A stretch of DNA of 64,000 bases from Simmondsia chinensis (GCA_018398585.1 JAGTTD010000001.1:30077438-30141437); one strand, 5' to 3'; shown: positions 42,901 through 49,537, counted from the stretch's first letter. Numbers and translations: made by a program. The notes: generated by a model from the sequence alone, not told the origin.

Positions 42901-43411
42901 TCGAATCACCCTCACTTTTAACCATTCTTTTAGGAACCTTCTTGATGACCTTCTTAACAACTTTCACCGTCTTCTTAACCAATTTCTTAGTCTTCCCACG
43001 ACTATTATTATCATTAATCAAATTCTTAACAATTCCATCTTCATTCTCTTTAACTGAGAGCTCAGCAGCACTATCCATGGGTTCAGGGTTAGGAGAGACA
43101 AAACCCTGGTCTGCCTCAGACAAATTTGTTGGGTTCATTGCAGTTAGGGTTTCGGATAACCCCGATTCAACACCGATTGACTCAGTGGTGCTCTCAGCTG
43201 CAACCGCAAGGACCTGTTGAGTGTCCAATACGACGTCGGCGGAATGGGCCGCCGATGTCTCAGTTTTGGGGGTAATGGAGGCGGTGTTTTCTTCTACGTC
43301 GGAGGAGTGAATAGGGGTGGTTTCGTGGGGGGAGGGAGTGACAGGAGTAGATTTCCGGGAAGTGATGCGGGTGGCCCGTCGAGGACGGCCTGCTCCGGAT
43401 TTCGGCGGCAT
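6738..43411 (-). CDS. hnRNP Q-like nuclear RNA-binding protein with three RRMs (whole gene, ten exons)
   Basis: The spliced model is 43411-42056, 37290-37201, 37114-36878, 36701-36480, 36398-36290, 9110-9049, 8963-8884, 8746-8694, 8614-8574 and, tentatively, 6881-6738 (798 codons with stop). All junctions are GT-AG and the phases agree. Residues 1 to ~380 are acidic and low in complexity, with Lys/Val-rich patches; a basic RRKRRKTE just before RRM1 looks like a nuclear localisation signal. RRM1 starts near residue 387 ([14 protein letters not shown]), RRM2 near 468 ([14 protein letters not shown]) and RRM3 near 563 ([14 protein letters not shown]). The tail is rich in Arg, Gly, Tyr and Pro. 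This layout is that of plant hnRNP R/Q-like proteins (At2g44710/LIF2 type), which bind RNA and some chromatin sites in the nucleus. Intron 5 is about 27 kb and filled with transposons. No stop or frameshift is seen in exons 1-9. Confidence 0.88.
7264..7278. repeat. Poly-G tract (15 G)
   Basis: A pure run of 15 G inside intron 9 of the RRM gene. It may be a true G-run or an assembly artefact. Confidence 0.8.
8574..8614 (-). CDS. RRM gene, exon 9
   Basis: Forty-one bases from ggcag|GACC to GAG|GTATGG. It completes the Gly codon and encodes [13 protein letters not shown]. Phase 1 in, phase 0 out. Confidence 0.7.
8694..8746 (-). CDS. RRM gene, exon 8
   Basis: Fifty-three bases from cccag|GGGC to G|GTAAGT. 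It completes the Arg codon and encodes [17 protein letters not shown] plus part of a Gly codon. The Tyr/Gln/Gly-rich make-up fits the low-complexity tail. Phase 2 in, phase 1 out. Confidence 0.78.
8884..8963 (-). CDS. RRM gene, exon 7
   Basis: Eighty bases from ttggcag|GAG to AG|GTTATC. It encodes [20 protein letters not shown] followed by HPVASS and part of an Arg codon. The PRSRLE string is typical of hnRNP R/Q C-terminal tails. Phase 0 in, phase 2 out. Confidence 0.78.
9049..9110 (-). CDS. RRM gene, exon 6
   Basis: Sixty-two bases after ctctgcag and before GTAATAAC. In phase with exon 5 it gives [21 protein letters not shown], with the Gly codon split. The tail resembles the GRKR-containing part of plant hnRNP R/Q proteins. 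It ends in phase 0. Confidence 0.78.
9360..9860 (+). mobile_element. Possible solo LTR of unknown type
   Basis: The stretch has repeated ccacca/ggtggc words, a TATAAATAGGAG promoter-like motif at 9631-9642 and a downstream AC-rich leader, resembling a retrotransposon LTR. No paired copy, PBS or target duplication is seen. It lies in intron 5. Confidence 0.3.
10990..11540 (+). pseudogene. L1-type LINE remnant, C-terminal end of ORF2
   Basis: The conceptual frame shows a decayed zinc-finger-like segment, then [16 protein letters not shown], and [12 protein letters not shown] followed by [14 protein letters not shown], after one stop or frameshift. This is the usual 3' end of plant L1 ORF2. A T-rich stretch and spacer follow. 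It is 5'-truncated and inactive, in intron 5. Confidence 0.75.
12074..13024. mobile_element. Harbinger-like non-autonomous DNA element, copy 1
   Basis: The ends are imperfect inverted repeats (GGCTCTGTCTGGCAC... on the left, GGTTGTGTATGGAGC... read from the right), followed inside by many AATTGGAATT/AATTCC words typical of Tourist/Harbinger elements. The flanks are CTA and TAA, close to the 3-bp TWA duplication of that superfamily. The interior (about 12240-12840) is a degenerate array of gggtca/caagtt words without coding capacity. Confidence 0.65.
13328..13671 (+). repeat. 5' LTR of chromovirus element 1
   Basis: It starts TGATGCAG and ends CCATCA. It pairs with 18499-18824 and shares the aagcacggg ... 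gggcacggggctgctcaatca segment with the LTRs of element 2. Confidence 0.9.
13674..13685 (+). other. Primer binding site (tRNA-Met type)
   Basis: TGGTATCAGAGC lies two bases after the LTR. It is complementary to the 3' end of plant initiator tRNA-Met and is the common primer site of chromoviruses and copia elements. Confidence 0.9.
14281..15660 (+). pseudogene. gag of chromovirus element 1
   Basis: Reading frames at 14281-14523, 14602-14841 and 14838-15092 give a coiled-coil-like N-terminus ([18 protein letters not shown]), an Asp/Arg-rich linker and the gag core ([20 protein letters not shown]). The start of a zinc-knuckle segment lies near 15640 (CHGCGKYG). Stops and a frameshift break it. 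The core is still present here but is deleted in element 2. Confidence 0.85.
15905..18163 (+). pseudogene. pol of chromovirus element 1 (partial RT, RNase H, integrase)
   Basis: Order of domains: RT from [20 protein letters not shown] (15918 on) with the active-site block [10 protein letters not shown] near 16210; RNase H with [15 protein letters not shown] near 16635 and [13 protein letters not shown] near 16740; integrase with a decayed zinc finger near 17150-17270 and the core [31 protein letters not shown] (17330-17600). The protease and the first RT block are absent because of an internal deletion near 15912. Many stops make it non-functional. Confidence 0.88.
18250..18395 (+). pseudogene. 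Chromodomain at the integrase C-terminus, element 1
   Basis: The frame reads [20 protein letters not shown] then HYLVQWRG, followed by a 1-base loss before the conserved Asp-Asn-Ser-Trp block. It matches the intact chromodomain of element 2. Such domains direct integration into marked chromatin in chromoviruses. Confidence 0.8.
18499..18824 (+). repeat. 3' LTR of chromovirus element 1
   Basis: It starts TGATGCAAAAGG after a purine stretch (gctgaggaaaa) and ends CCATCA. It is shorter than and diverged from the 5' LTR. Confidence 0.9.
18825..19640 (+). other. Unrecognised coding-like stretch
   Basis: Open frames at 19070-19420, 19078-19311 and 19420-19620 overlap. The frame at 19078 reads [20 protein letters not shown], then [20 protein letters not shown], with evenly mixed residues and higher GC than its surroundings, so it may be a decayed protein domain, perhaps from a transposon. 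I do not recognise the family. Confidence 0.35.
19650..20560. repeat. AT-rich repeat block with cgtgtcgga words
   Basis: It starts with cggatacaggtagggatacg and ends with related words in the opposite sense (tgtcggacactgatac). Between them are gtgtcggaa/cgtatcgg words and A/T-rich stretches. It looks like a non-autonomous mobile element with diverged ends, but I could not fix the borders. Confidence 0.35.
20672..20835 (-). mobile_element. LINE 3' tail shared with Au-like SINE bodies
   Basis: Read on the minus strand it gives aacaacctctctacagggg, ccctccctagatcctgcc, ggtgggagcctttttgaggc, then a TTGTTATTGTTG tail. It follows the RTE-type LINE coding remnant in the same sense, where a LINE 3' end is expected. 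It aligns with the bodies of the SINEs at 6471-6675 and 2798-3046 and with the tails at 24262 and 39865. Confidence 0.75.
20836..22970 (-). pseudogene. RTE-type LINE remnant (reverse transcriptase)
   Basis: On the minus strand the decayed frame shows [15 protein letters not shown] near 22200, the RT block [13 protein letters not shown] near 21935-21900, [17 protein letters not shown] near 21320 and [13 protein letters not shown] near 21240. These are hallmarks of plant RTE-clade LINE reverse transcriptase. Frameshifts and stops are frequent. The plus-strand frames at 22512-22979 are shadows. It lies in intron 5. Confidence 0.82.
22980..24250. other. Intron sequence without recognised features
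   Basis: AT-rich sequence with an A-run near 23922-23941. I see no coding frame, RNA gene or repeat border. Confidence 0.5.
24262..24356 (+). mobile_element. Au-like SINE body or 5'-truncated LINE tail (C)
   Basis: Words in order: cagcctttctacagggt, gggtaaggttgcatacatc, ccctgccttggcaggagcc, ctttaaggtactgggt, ggttgttgtag. They match the body and TTG tail of the 5S-headed SINEs. No 5S head is present, and no clear target duplication was found. Confidence 0.75.
24474..24665. repeat. Direct duplication of ~85 bp
   Basis: The block cagctcc(at)aaa ... ttagggagttcacat ... aagaag ... catttrgggcc appears at about 24474-24530 and again at about 24578-24635, offset about 104 bp. Confidence 0.6.
24881..24923. 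repeat. Poly-C followed by poly-A
   Basis: Eighteen C (24881-24898) run directly into 25 A (24899-24923). Confidence 0.85.
25080..25398 (+). mobile_element. Probable solo LTR related to the chromovirus LTRs
   Basis: It has a TATAAATAGGGATG promoter-like motif (25190-25203), a polyadenylation-like gaataaaat, and then taagcacggg ... gttgggcacagggctattcaatca, the same segment found at the end of the LTRs of elements 1 and 2. No internal region or paired LTR is seen, and its exact borders and target duplication are unclear. Confidence 0.5.
25785..25789. repeat. Target site duplication of chromovirus element 2, left
   Basis: ATATC, repeated at 31506-31510. Confidence 0.85.
25790..26137 (-). repeat. 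3' LTR of chromovirus element 2
   Basis: On the minus strand it starts TGATGCAGAAGG at 26137 and ends GACGTCA at 25790. It pairs with 31126-31505. The 188-residue open frame across 25451-26017 is a chance frame over the LTR and its flank. Confidence 0.9.
26209..26538 (-). pseudogene. Integrase C-terminus with chromodomain, element 2
   Basis: The frame reads [20 protein letters not shown] (integrase tail), then [20 protein letters not shown] and [16 protein letters not shown], a full chromodomain with its aromatic and Trp residues. It is in the usual place, after the integrase, and would target marked histones. Confidence 0.88.
26704..27542 (-). pseudogene. RNase H end and integrase fragment of element 2
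   Basis: 27542-26949 encodes the connection region ([20 protein letters not shown]) and then jumps at about 27190 from LRDFLLWEL straight to [20 protein letters not shown], losing the HHCC zinc finger and the first Asp of the DDE triad. The second Asp ([12 protein letters not shown]) remains. 26958-26704 continues in another frame ([20 protein letters not shown]). Confidence 0.85.
27614..28294 (-). pseudogene. Reverse transcriptase and RNase H of element 2
   Basis: The 226-residue frame has the RT block [20 protein letters not shown], the active site [10 protein letters not shown] (Phe-Asp-Asp where Tyr/Phe-x-Asp-Asp is usual), [20 protein letters not shown] and the RNase H start [20 protein letters not shown]. 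The frame upstream (28507-28295) carries the first RT blocks with stops. Confidence 0.9.
28513..28871 (-). pseudogene. Protease-RT linker of element 2
   Basis: Two overlapping frames encode FRDIAAVCL and [40 protein letters not shown] and [19 protein letters not shown], the region just before the RT palm in Ty3 elements. A small frameshift separates them. Confidence 0.8.
29164..29376 (-). pseudogene. Aspartic protease of element 2
   Basis: [20 protein letters not shown] carries the Asp-Gly-Gly-Ser variant of the retroviral protease active site that is common in plant Ty3 elements. This domain is missing from element 1. Confidence 0.82.
29277..30461 (-). pseudogene. gag of element 2 with internal deletion
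   Basis: One frame runs from 30461 to 29277 with a single stop at about 30072, which a CAA-to-TAA change would explain. It has the coiled-coil N-terminus ([18 protein letters not shown]), a His/Arg-rich linker and the zinc knuckle [14 protein letters not shown]. At 29862-29868 it jumps from the linker (FKVDPPE) to [18 protein letters not shown], omitting the gag core found in element 1. Confidence 0.85.
31120..31505 (-). repeat. 5' LTR of chromovirus element 2 and damaged primer site
   Basis: The LTR runs from TGATGCAAATGG at 31505 to CCATCA at 31126. Right after it the expected primer site is reduced to attgagctcttgg, so about 8 bases of TGGTATCAGAGC are lost. Confidence 0.85.
31506..31510. 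repeat. Target site duplication of chromovirus element 2, right
   Basis: ATATC, identical to 25785-25789. Confidence 0.85.
34115..34305. repeat. Tandem duplication, ~93-bp unit
   Basis: The block gaggaagatctctaagattg ... gataaagtc ... tccgcatgtg ... gtagcattgtatctttcat occurs twice in tandem, with about ten differences. Confidence 0.85.
34356..34393. repeat. Poly-C run joined to poly-G run
   Basis: Twenty-two C (34356-34377) followed directly by 15 G with one A. Such a C-to-G switch is self-complementary and may reflect an assembly problem. Confidence 0.8.
35143..36187. mobile_element. Harbinger-like non-autonomous DNA element, copy 2
   Basis: The ends are imperfect inverted repeats (GGTCCTACTTGACATAT on the left, GGCTCTGCTTGACATAT read from the right), with AATTGGAATT-type words just inside. 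The flanks TAA (35140-35142) and CAA (36188-36190) are close to a TWA duplication. The interior is a degenerate array of gaccca/aactcg words, the reverse complement of the array in copy 1 at 12074-13024. It lies about 100 bp from exon 5 of the RRM gene. Confidence 0.7.
36290..36398 (-). CDS. RRM gene, exon 5 (basic linker)
   Basis: Thirty-six codons plus one base, encoding a Lys/Pro-rich linker ([28 protein letters not shown]). Donor is G|GTGAGT, phase 1. It is the last exon before the 27-kb intron, and its phase fits the exon at 9110. Confidence 0.85.
36480..36701 (-). CDS. RRM gene, exon 4 (RRM3)
   Basis: Seventy-four codons from a tgcag acceptor to an AAG|GTGTTC donor. It encodes RRM3, with RNP2 VYAEFI and RNP1 KDFAFISY. 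Phase 0 on both sides. Confidence 0.9.
36878..37114 (-). CDS. RRM gene, exon 3 (RRM2)
   Basis: Seventy-nine codons. It carries the RRM2 helix ([18 protein letters not shown]), the RNP1 motif RGFAFLEL and the linker [15 protein letters not shown]. The acceptor is gatag|GTTGTC at 37115/37114 and the donor AAG|GTTTGT. Phase 0 on both sides. Confidence 0.9.
37201..37290 (-). CDS. RRM gene, exon 2 (end of RRM1, start of RRM2)
   Basis: Ninety bases between an AG acceptor and a strong GTAAGT donor. It encodes the last strand of RRM1 (ICGKQC) and the RNP2 motif of RRM2 (IYLGNI). Phase 0 on both sides. Confidence 0.88.
37301..39864. other. RRM gene intron 1, left part
   Basis: No exon or RNA gene is recognised. 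It contains a direct duplication at 38762-38955. Confidence 0.5.
38762..38955. repeat. Direct duplication, ~84-bp unit, offset ~110 bp
   Basis: ttaacatctagcct ... ttatggtagtaaagt ... tgtgtctttc ... cggaca ... gaaaaggcatgcc occurs at about 38765-38845 and 38875-38955. Confidence 0.8.
39865..39988 (+). mobile_element. Au-like SINE body or LINE tail with (TTG)n end (D)
   Basis: It reads ggacacagcctcccttta, gggtaaggctacatacatcc, a C7-G32 run (39918-39956), then gggttaggtggc and six TTG units. Flanking TTTTGCCATATACAT (39850-39864) and TTTTTCCATATACAT (39989-40003) are a target duplication with one mismatch. No 5S head is present, so it is either 5'-truncated or a LINE tail. It lies in intron 1. 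Confidence 0.82.
40727..41313. repeat. Tandem duplication, ~300-bp unit, two copies
   Basis: Copies at about 40727-41032 and 41037-41313 share aaatattc-agagagaattag, tttgcaggaactcaaggtac, cctcttctcatcaatg, ggatagtctaatat, ccatcccttgaatcagttgc, in order, with small deletions in the second. It lies in intron 1 of the RRM gene. Confidence 0.88.
42056..43411 (-). CDS. RRM gene, exon 1 (acidic N-terminus and most of RRM1)
   Basis: The ATG at 43411 starts a Pro/Lys/Arg-rich head ([15 protein letters not shown]). It follows a pyrimidine-rich leader, and no upstream in-frame ATG is nearby. The exon encodes 452 residues. Donor is GAG|GTATTT at 42056/42055, phase 0. The longer open frame runs past the donor into intron and should not be used. 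Confidence 0.9.
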
Positions 43412-44512
43412 CGTTCTTCTTCTCTCTCGTTCTCTTTTTGTTCTAATTCGGAGAACAATGTTATCGCTTAGCAGTTAGCACCCCCCCGCCCCGTATGATG
43501 TTTTATCATTTATTTATGGCGAATTGCAAAAATTCCCCAGATTTTTGCTTTTGTTATAAAACAAACTAGTAAAACTCAATACGATACACAAACAATATTT
43601 ATATTTTAAATAATTTTAAATAGTATGACAATTATTTGACTGAGAAAATGAACTATATTAGTGTATAACACCATTATGTTTGAAAAGTCTCTTATATTAT
43701 AATTTTTTAGGCAAATTACATATTTATATATTAAAATTTGACGTATTAGTTTTTTAGTTTATAACCTTAGTGAAATATTTTGAAAAATTATCACTAGAGT
43801 ACCCTGGGACTTAACCCTTTGTCATATAAATACAAAACCACCCACCGATAGAAAATAGATGAGTGAATTTTATAATAGATGTATAATTCACCAAAATAAG
43901 TAAAAAAATACAATAAACAAAAAAGTAACATCTATTGAAGCCCCTGACACATAGAGGTTTAGAACCACCTATCAGGGCAATGCAAAATCAAGCCACCATT
44001 AAACAATTAGCCACTAATTCGAAACTCCAATTCAGTATTGTGTACAATTAAATAACCCTAGAAATTTAGTTAGATTTTAAATTATAATATAAATGTCATA
44101 TCACATTAAATATAATAATATTTTAAAATATACTAAGCTTCCTATCATATTTTGAAAATGTTTAGTGTTTTTACTATAATATTATGCAATAAGTAATAAA
44201 ATTGAGTCTGTATCACTGAAATAAACAAGATAAATTTTAGAATTTGAAAGAGGATCCAATACTAACCTTTCAATAAATTTTTTTTTTCCCTTGAAAAAAG
44301 ACTATATTTTGCCTTTTGAAATTTGTTTAAAATTTGGTGAAAAAATTAGTGCTTTCATATTCTTTAAAAATATTACTTTAGATTTAAAAATTAGTTGTTT
44401 TTTTTATCTTCACTAATTTTTTTCCCTTAGACCATGGTGTTTATATGTGAGTTCTTATTTCAAATATTATTGCATAAATACATGAAGTAGGTAATTTTTT
44501 TAATAATAGATC
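43412..44512 (-). promoter_or_regulatory. 5' leader and promoter region of the RRM gene
   Basis: Immediately upstream of the ATG is a CT-rich leader (aacgatg context, ttcttcttctctctcg on the sense strand). Beyond it is AT-rich sequence without genes, up to the copia LTR at 44513. I could not single out a TATA box with confidence. Confidence 0.55.
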
Positions 44513-44827
44513 TGTTATAAAACTAGGTACATATTATACTCAAAAGAAAGAGAATAAAAATATAAATCTAAATATATTTAAAGAAAAACAACAAGTATTT
44601 TATTTCAGAACTCTGGAATTAAAAAAAAAATTTCTTCTATTCAAATAATTCTCTCAATTTTTTAATATTTCTCAATTTACCTCAATTTCTCTCAATCTCA
44701 CTTTCACCACAGTTCTCACTTTTTTGCAATTCCTTTCCACTACTAACTCTTGCACATTTATACAACTTGAGGTGATGGGAAAATACTTACTGAGGAAGGA
44801 AAGTGAGGAGGTGGGGGATAATATACA

Positions 44828-44881
<54 letters not shown>

Positions 44882-45007
44882 ATATGTGTGTGTGTGTGTG
44901 TGTGTGTATAAAGGTCTTTTACATAATTTCTAATTTTCTAGGATATTTAATAATATCTGAATACAACCATAAAAATTGTACCCGAAAAATATTTAATATT
45001 TACAACA
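44513..45007 (-). mobile_element. 3' LTR of a Ty1/copia element
   Basis: It starts TGTTGTAAATATT at 45007, directly after the polypurine stretch tccaaaaagggag, and ends ATAACA at 44513. Upstream on the minus strand is the decayed end of RNase H and the characteristic copia 3' segment (ctctttttcccttcg, then aaggcaggtg). A TA/TG microsatellite lies inside. Confidence 0.7.
44826..44908. repeat. (TA)n and (TG)n microsatellite
   Basis: About 22 TA units (44832-44875) run into TATG and about 12 TG units (44886-44908), inside the copia LTR. Confidence 0.9.
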
Positions 45008-45893
45008 CTCCCTTTTTGGATATTTTTCTTTAAAATATTACGGGACATAACACTTATGAAAGTGTATAGTGTTCAATTTATATACACCTGCCTTGTTAAA
45101 ATCCTTAACGAAGGGAAAAAGAGTACAGTGCATATTTAACTCCCCCTCATGGACGCACATTAGCCAAGGATGTCTCGGAGTTGGCAAATTCCAATATTGT
45201 GTTGATTTCTCAAAAGCTTGTTGTAGATACTTTTCTGAATAACTCTTCTAGGTTCTTAAGTGAATTTATTAACATTTGCTTCATTCTTCTTCTGAAACTC
45301 GAGAGTCGAAAGTGCTTCGTTAAAATGTGGTTGGTTTTATGAACTCTCTTTAGCTTGAACAATGCAGACTTATCTTCATATGGTACTATCAGACTCCTCC
45401 TAATCGTTAGAAGATTACAAGATATATTGGATCAAAGGCCTTAATGTTTCCCATTCTCTATTTGCTCATAAAGTACCAATATCTTAATAGTAGCTACAAT
45501 TATTAGTAGATAGTTAAAATATAGCAGTATAGATATATAATGAAATAGCATTCTTTTCACTTACCTTATGCCGGTCAAATAAATAACTAGTATTCGCATA
45601 CAAAATTAATTGGAAGTTTGACATAACAGATTAATGTTATATTAGTTGTCCCATTAGGATAAACATTTAACCACATTCTCATACTTTCATATTGGTGCCA
45701 TACTTTATATTGGTGACAAGTTAATCAAAGAGGCTATACCTGGTTGAGTAACAACTGTATTAATACGCCAATTATAACAAGGTATGGTACTTAAGATCTA
45801 CAATTCATTCATTACCTCATTGAGGAGCGAAAGAGGTCTTTATCTTTATCAAAGAATTAAACAAAAATTGAGACACTAAATAACATATTGAAA
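45008..45893 (-). pseudogene. Copia RT end and RNase H, decayed
   Basis: Minus-strand frames with many stops show IVDLKYHTLL (for the GPEVPYLSAIGALMY block) near 45800, and RMKQMLINSLKNLEELFRKV before the polypurine tract, matching the SSDNLADLFTK-type end of copia RNase H. This is the continuation of the copia pieces at 51258-53490. Confidence 0.6.
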
Positions 45894-46440
45894 TGTTAAG
45901 CTTCAAAATTACTCTTGGACTTTAACCCTGGTTGGGATAGTGAGAGTATAAGATGAGGAGAGAATTTAGAGTTAAGAAGAGATAAGAAGTGAAAGGGAGA
46001 TGAGAAAAAGAGAGAGATATCAAAAGATATCAATTTGTCATTCATCAAGTTATGAGCTCTTCAAGAGAGGCTCTACATATTTATACTACTAATCCTTAGG
46101 ATGGCTTAAGACTAAAAATATCTAGAGATACAATGATCCTAGACACAAGGACTAACCGACTCAACCAACAACTAACTAACTAGCTGCCACTATGACTGGC
46201 ATTGACCACTAGCTAGACCATCGCAACTAACAAGCTCTAGACTTCACTTATTACATGACTTACCCAAAGCTTAAGCTACTAATTACATCAAGCCTTATTC
46301 TAGTTACAATATCAACTAGCTAATACAACTTAATCAACTAAACAACCTTCAACATAGCAGCAAAACATAACAGCAGCAGCACCATTCTGAACGAACCACA
46401 ACACAGCCAACTCCAGCCCGTGTCTTGGATTCCCGGATCA
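45894..46440 (-). repeat. 3' LTR of the unrecognised-ORF element
   Basis: 547 bp, paired with 50711-51257. On the minus strand it starts TGATCCGGGAATCC. Confidence 0.93.
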
Positions 46441-46655
46441 TAACATTCCCTTCCCCTTGAAAACATTCTTGTTCTCAAGAATCAAGAAAAGAGTTGAGAC
46501 CTTCAAGAATACTTATTATTGTGGAAAGCAGAGCTGAAATTGAAGAACTCATGCTGAAGTCTACAGTTAAGAACATCTGGCTGCTGAAATTATTGCACCC
46601 AAAGCAGATTAGGAGCCACCCAATGCAGCTACGAATTCAGCATCTAGGAACACAC

Positions 46656-48872
46656 TCAATGCAGATCTGGAACTGAATTGTATTGCATTGGAATTTGCTG
46701 AAATGTGTTGCAAATGAAACGAACTAATGATGAAGTAACTCTAAAATGCAGCAGGTACATGAGTATGATTCTTGTTTTGACACAATGTTTGCATTTGAAT
46801 GTGTAGTACTCTTCAGGAGGTCTGCAATGATCAAACCAAACCAGCCAAACTTCAACAACTAGCCCATGGCACACCTTGTTGCAGTTAATGCAGCTCAAAA
46901 CACTATCTTGCTGCAAAGAGCCATAAAACGCAGCAACAATTCTGTAATTCTGCTTGTAAAATGCTGCACAATAGGATTTGAATGTCGTTAAACCCATAAG
47001 ACTGCATATGAAGTCCTTAAACATCTCGGGAAGCCTTCCAAACTCAAACCAAGTGAACCAGGTTCCAAAACAGCCCAATATTCTGACCTTGGTAGCAAAA
47101 CACATTGAAATTTCATAAGAATGCAGCTGCAACCACTTCATCTTAGATCTTATCCAAAATTTGTATTGCTTACACATCCACTTACAAAACCATCTCAGAC
47201 CAAGCTCAACAAACACTTGATTGCTTTCCAATTCCACATGATATGCTGCAAAACTCAAAATTTCAGCAGTGTATAACCTGGACAACTCATAGCTGTGGAT
47301 AATACAAATTTCAGCTCAATTTCTGTCCATATGTAAGCTTCTTGATGCAAACAAGTTAATACATCTTCCTAAAGTCATAATAGCACCAATCACACTCCAT
47401 TTGAGCAACACATTTTCTACTGACAGTGAAGGAAGTGCAATTCTCCCAGAATTTTCAGCAGCCCCTATTACTTCTATTACTTGAATCTTGAGTGTGAACT
47501 TGTAAGATCTGGAAATTTCAGCTTCCTCTTTCAATAATCTTGCATAGATCACACCATAGGCTCCCATTCTTTGATCTTGACAAAACATAAAGAGGATGCA
47601 CCAGAAATTTTGAATACATTCCTGTCTAAACTTATTCATTTGAACACTTGTGACTTTGGCTCGAAAATCTGGTCCTATGCTCCACCAAGTTAAGAACTCA
47701 TGAGTCACACTTGAATTCCAAGGACATAAGGTCTTCACTTGAATTCTCAAAGCAATCCCATTGACAGAATTTATTCTGCAGCTCACAACTTCTAGCCACC
47801 CAATTTGCCTCAAATGATCAAGCTTTGCTTTCTTGTCAATGAGTTCAAGTACGAACACAAAGTACACTAGCATAAGGAGCCAGTGTAGCATCTGAACAGC
47901 TGTGCATAATTCAAGAGCATGGGCTGATCCATTCTTAACTCTACAGCTGCTGTATAGGTTGCCTCTTCCACCTGATGTAATATGCTGCAGCAGTATAGCA
48001 CAACAGATCTCAATGCTCAAATTCAGAGCTTGTCTCAAGTTCTCAGCAGCTGCTATGCCTCTCACGTTTCCATACTCAATCCACAACCCCATTGCTATCT
48101 TCTGCATCACTACTTGGCTATGCTTACTATCTTTAGTTGCAAACAAGAAGCTCACAACACCATCAGATCCTCTCTGAACTGCGTCTACTTCTGCAGCTAA
48201 CCAACTTGACAGATCTTGATTGAATGGCTCACTTTTAACTACTGAATTTGCTCCAATCCTCTAGTACTGCACCTCCACCATAAATTCAGGAGGCATCACA
48301 TTTGGTTGCACCATTGGAGCATGTTCTTTGTCAATAGCTTGATTAATACCTAGCCTTAGCTTGGAACTCGATATACTTGCCAATTTTTTGTCAAACGCTG
48401 TCATTCCAAACCCAAAACTAAAACTAAACTCCACCAAAACATCAGGGAATCTTCCAACTTTAAACACATCAGTTAAAGCATCTATTGTACGGATTTTGGT
48501 CTGATCAGAATTCTGCTTCAGTACCTTACTGAATTTGTGCACCTCCATCAGCTCCATTGCTTGTACAAAAACAAAGCTTCGCCTTTGTTGAACCTTAAAA
48601 CATACTCTCGCAGCTCGATTACTTCTTTTCAGCAGAAAGTCGACTCTTTTCAGCTTCATAAAGCCTTAAGAATCTTCTCCCGGATCAGGAGGCAACTCGT
48701 AATAAGAATGTGTATTTGAATACAACTTTTCTCCACTCCCAAAATCTTGCAATGTGTCAAATACATTACTACCAGCACAAAGCAATTGCTGATTTAGAGT
48801 ATCAAGATGCCTCGGAGAAGTGCTAAACACATTTTGCGGTGCTTTCATTGTTACTACAGCAGTAAGATCCAC
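46656..48872 (-). pseudogene. ORF B, long protein of unknown function in the LTR element
   Basis: One continuous frame of about 739 codons is broken only by three stops: TAA at 48666, TAG at 48261 and TGA at 47316. Each could come from CAA, CAG or CGA by one C-to-T change. The product is rich in Cys, Trp and Phe. It contains three related segments: DVFKVGRFPDVLVEF, TWFEFGRLPEMFKDF and VWFDHCRPPEEYYTF. A CINC ... CKHC pair lies near the third. I see no YxDD, DDE or protease motif. It could be a gag-like or accessory protein supplied with another element's enzymes; this is inference. Confidence 0.7.
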
Positions 48873-48886
48873 TTCCCCGGTTAAAA

Positions 48887-49537
48887 TCAGAGGTTCGGCT
48901 GTATCAACCCTTGTATACTAGCATATACATCGGTAAAATCAGGAGCTTGAGTTAGTTGATCATCAAACATCCTAGGCTGAAACTCAGCCTCTTGCTTCAA
49001 TTTCTGCTTTGTCAACTTCTTTTTACCCCAAAAATCTTTCAATGCTTTGTTTAGATGGTTCCTCTTCACCTTAGTCTTTGCTTTCTTTATCATTCCCATG
49101 ACATGAAAATCGTACTCCCATTCCGGAAACATGTCATGCTGTAACTCAACATCTTCATAATGATCAACTTGTTCAAACTCAGGTTCCTCTAACTTGTGTT
49201 CATCAATTTCAGCATTGTCGCGGTTGAATTCATCTTCAACAACAACCGATTCTACTCCAACTTCCTCTTTTTGCTCAACATTGCGCTTTTGTAGTATAAC
49301 ACTATCCATTAGCTTCGAGGGCTCATTTGCATCAAGAACACCAACACAATCTCGATTGATGTTTGCAAACGGATGAGCTGAATATTGCCAATTCACAATT
49401 TGCTGCACCATTTCGTCCCATTCCTGTTTCTTTTTCTGCCAAAACTCCTCGCGTTCTTACCTCCATTCTATCTTTATTTTCTCCCAATAATCACTCATCA
49501 CTGATTGACAAGAGCCATCATCATCCATACCAGCCAT
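48887..49537 (-). pseudogene. ORF A, acidic/coiled-coil protein of unknown function in the LTR element
   Basis: The frame starts at the ATG at 49537 (MAGMDDDGSCQSVMSDYWEK) and has a single stop at 49457-49459 (TAA, possibly from CAA). It then continues through EFWQKKKQEWDEMVQQIVNW and an acidic middle to a Lys-rich segment (KKAKTKVKRNHLNKALKDFW) and ends at 48887. Length and charge pattern would suit a structural protein, but the family is not recognised. ORF B follows 14 bases later in another frame. Confidence 0.65.

Noticed and set aside
42195..43471. Plus-strand open frames of 77-92 residues
   Set aside because: They are shadows of exon 1 of the minus-strand RRM gene.
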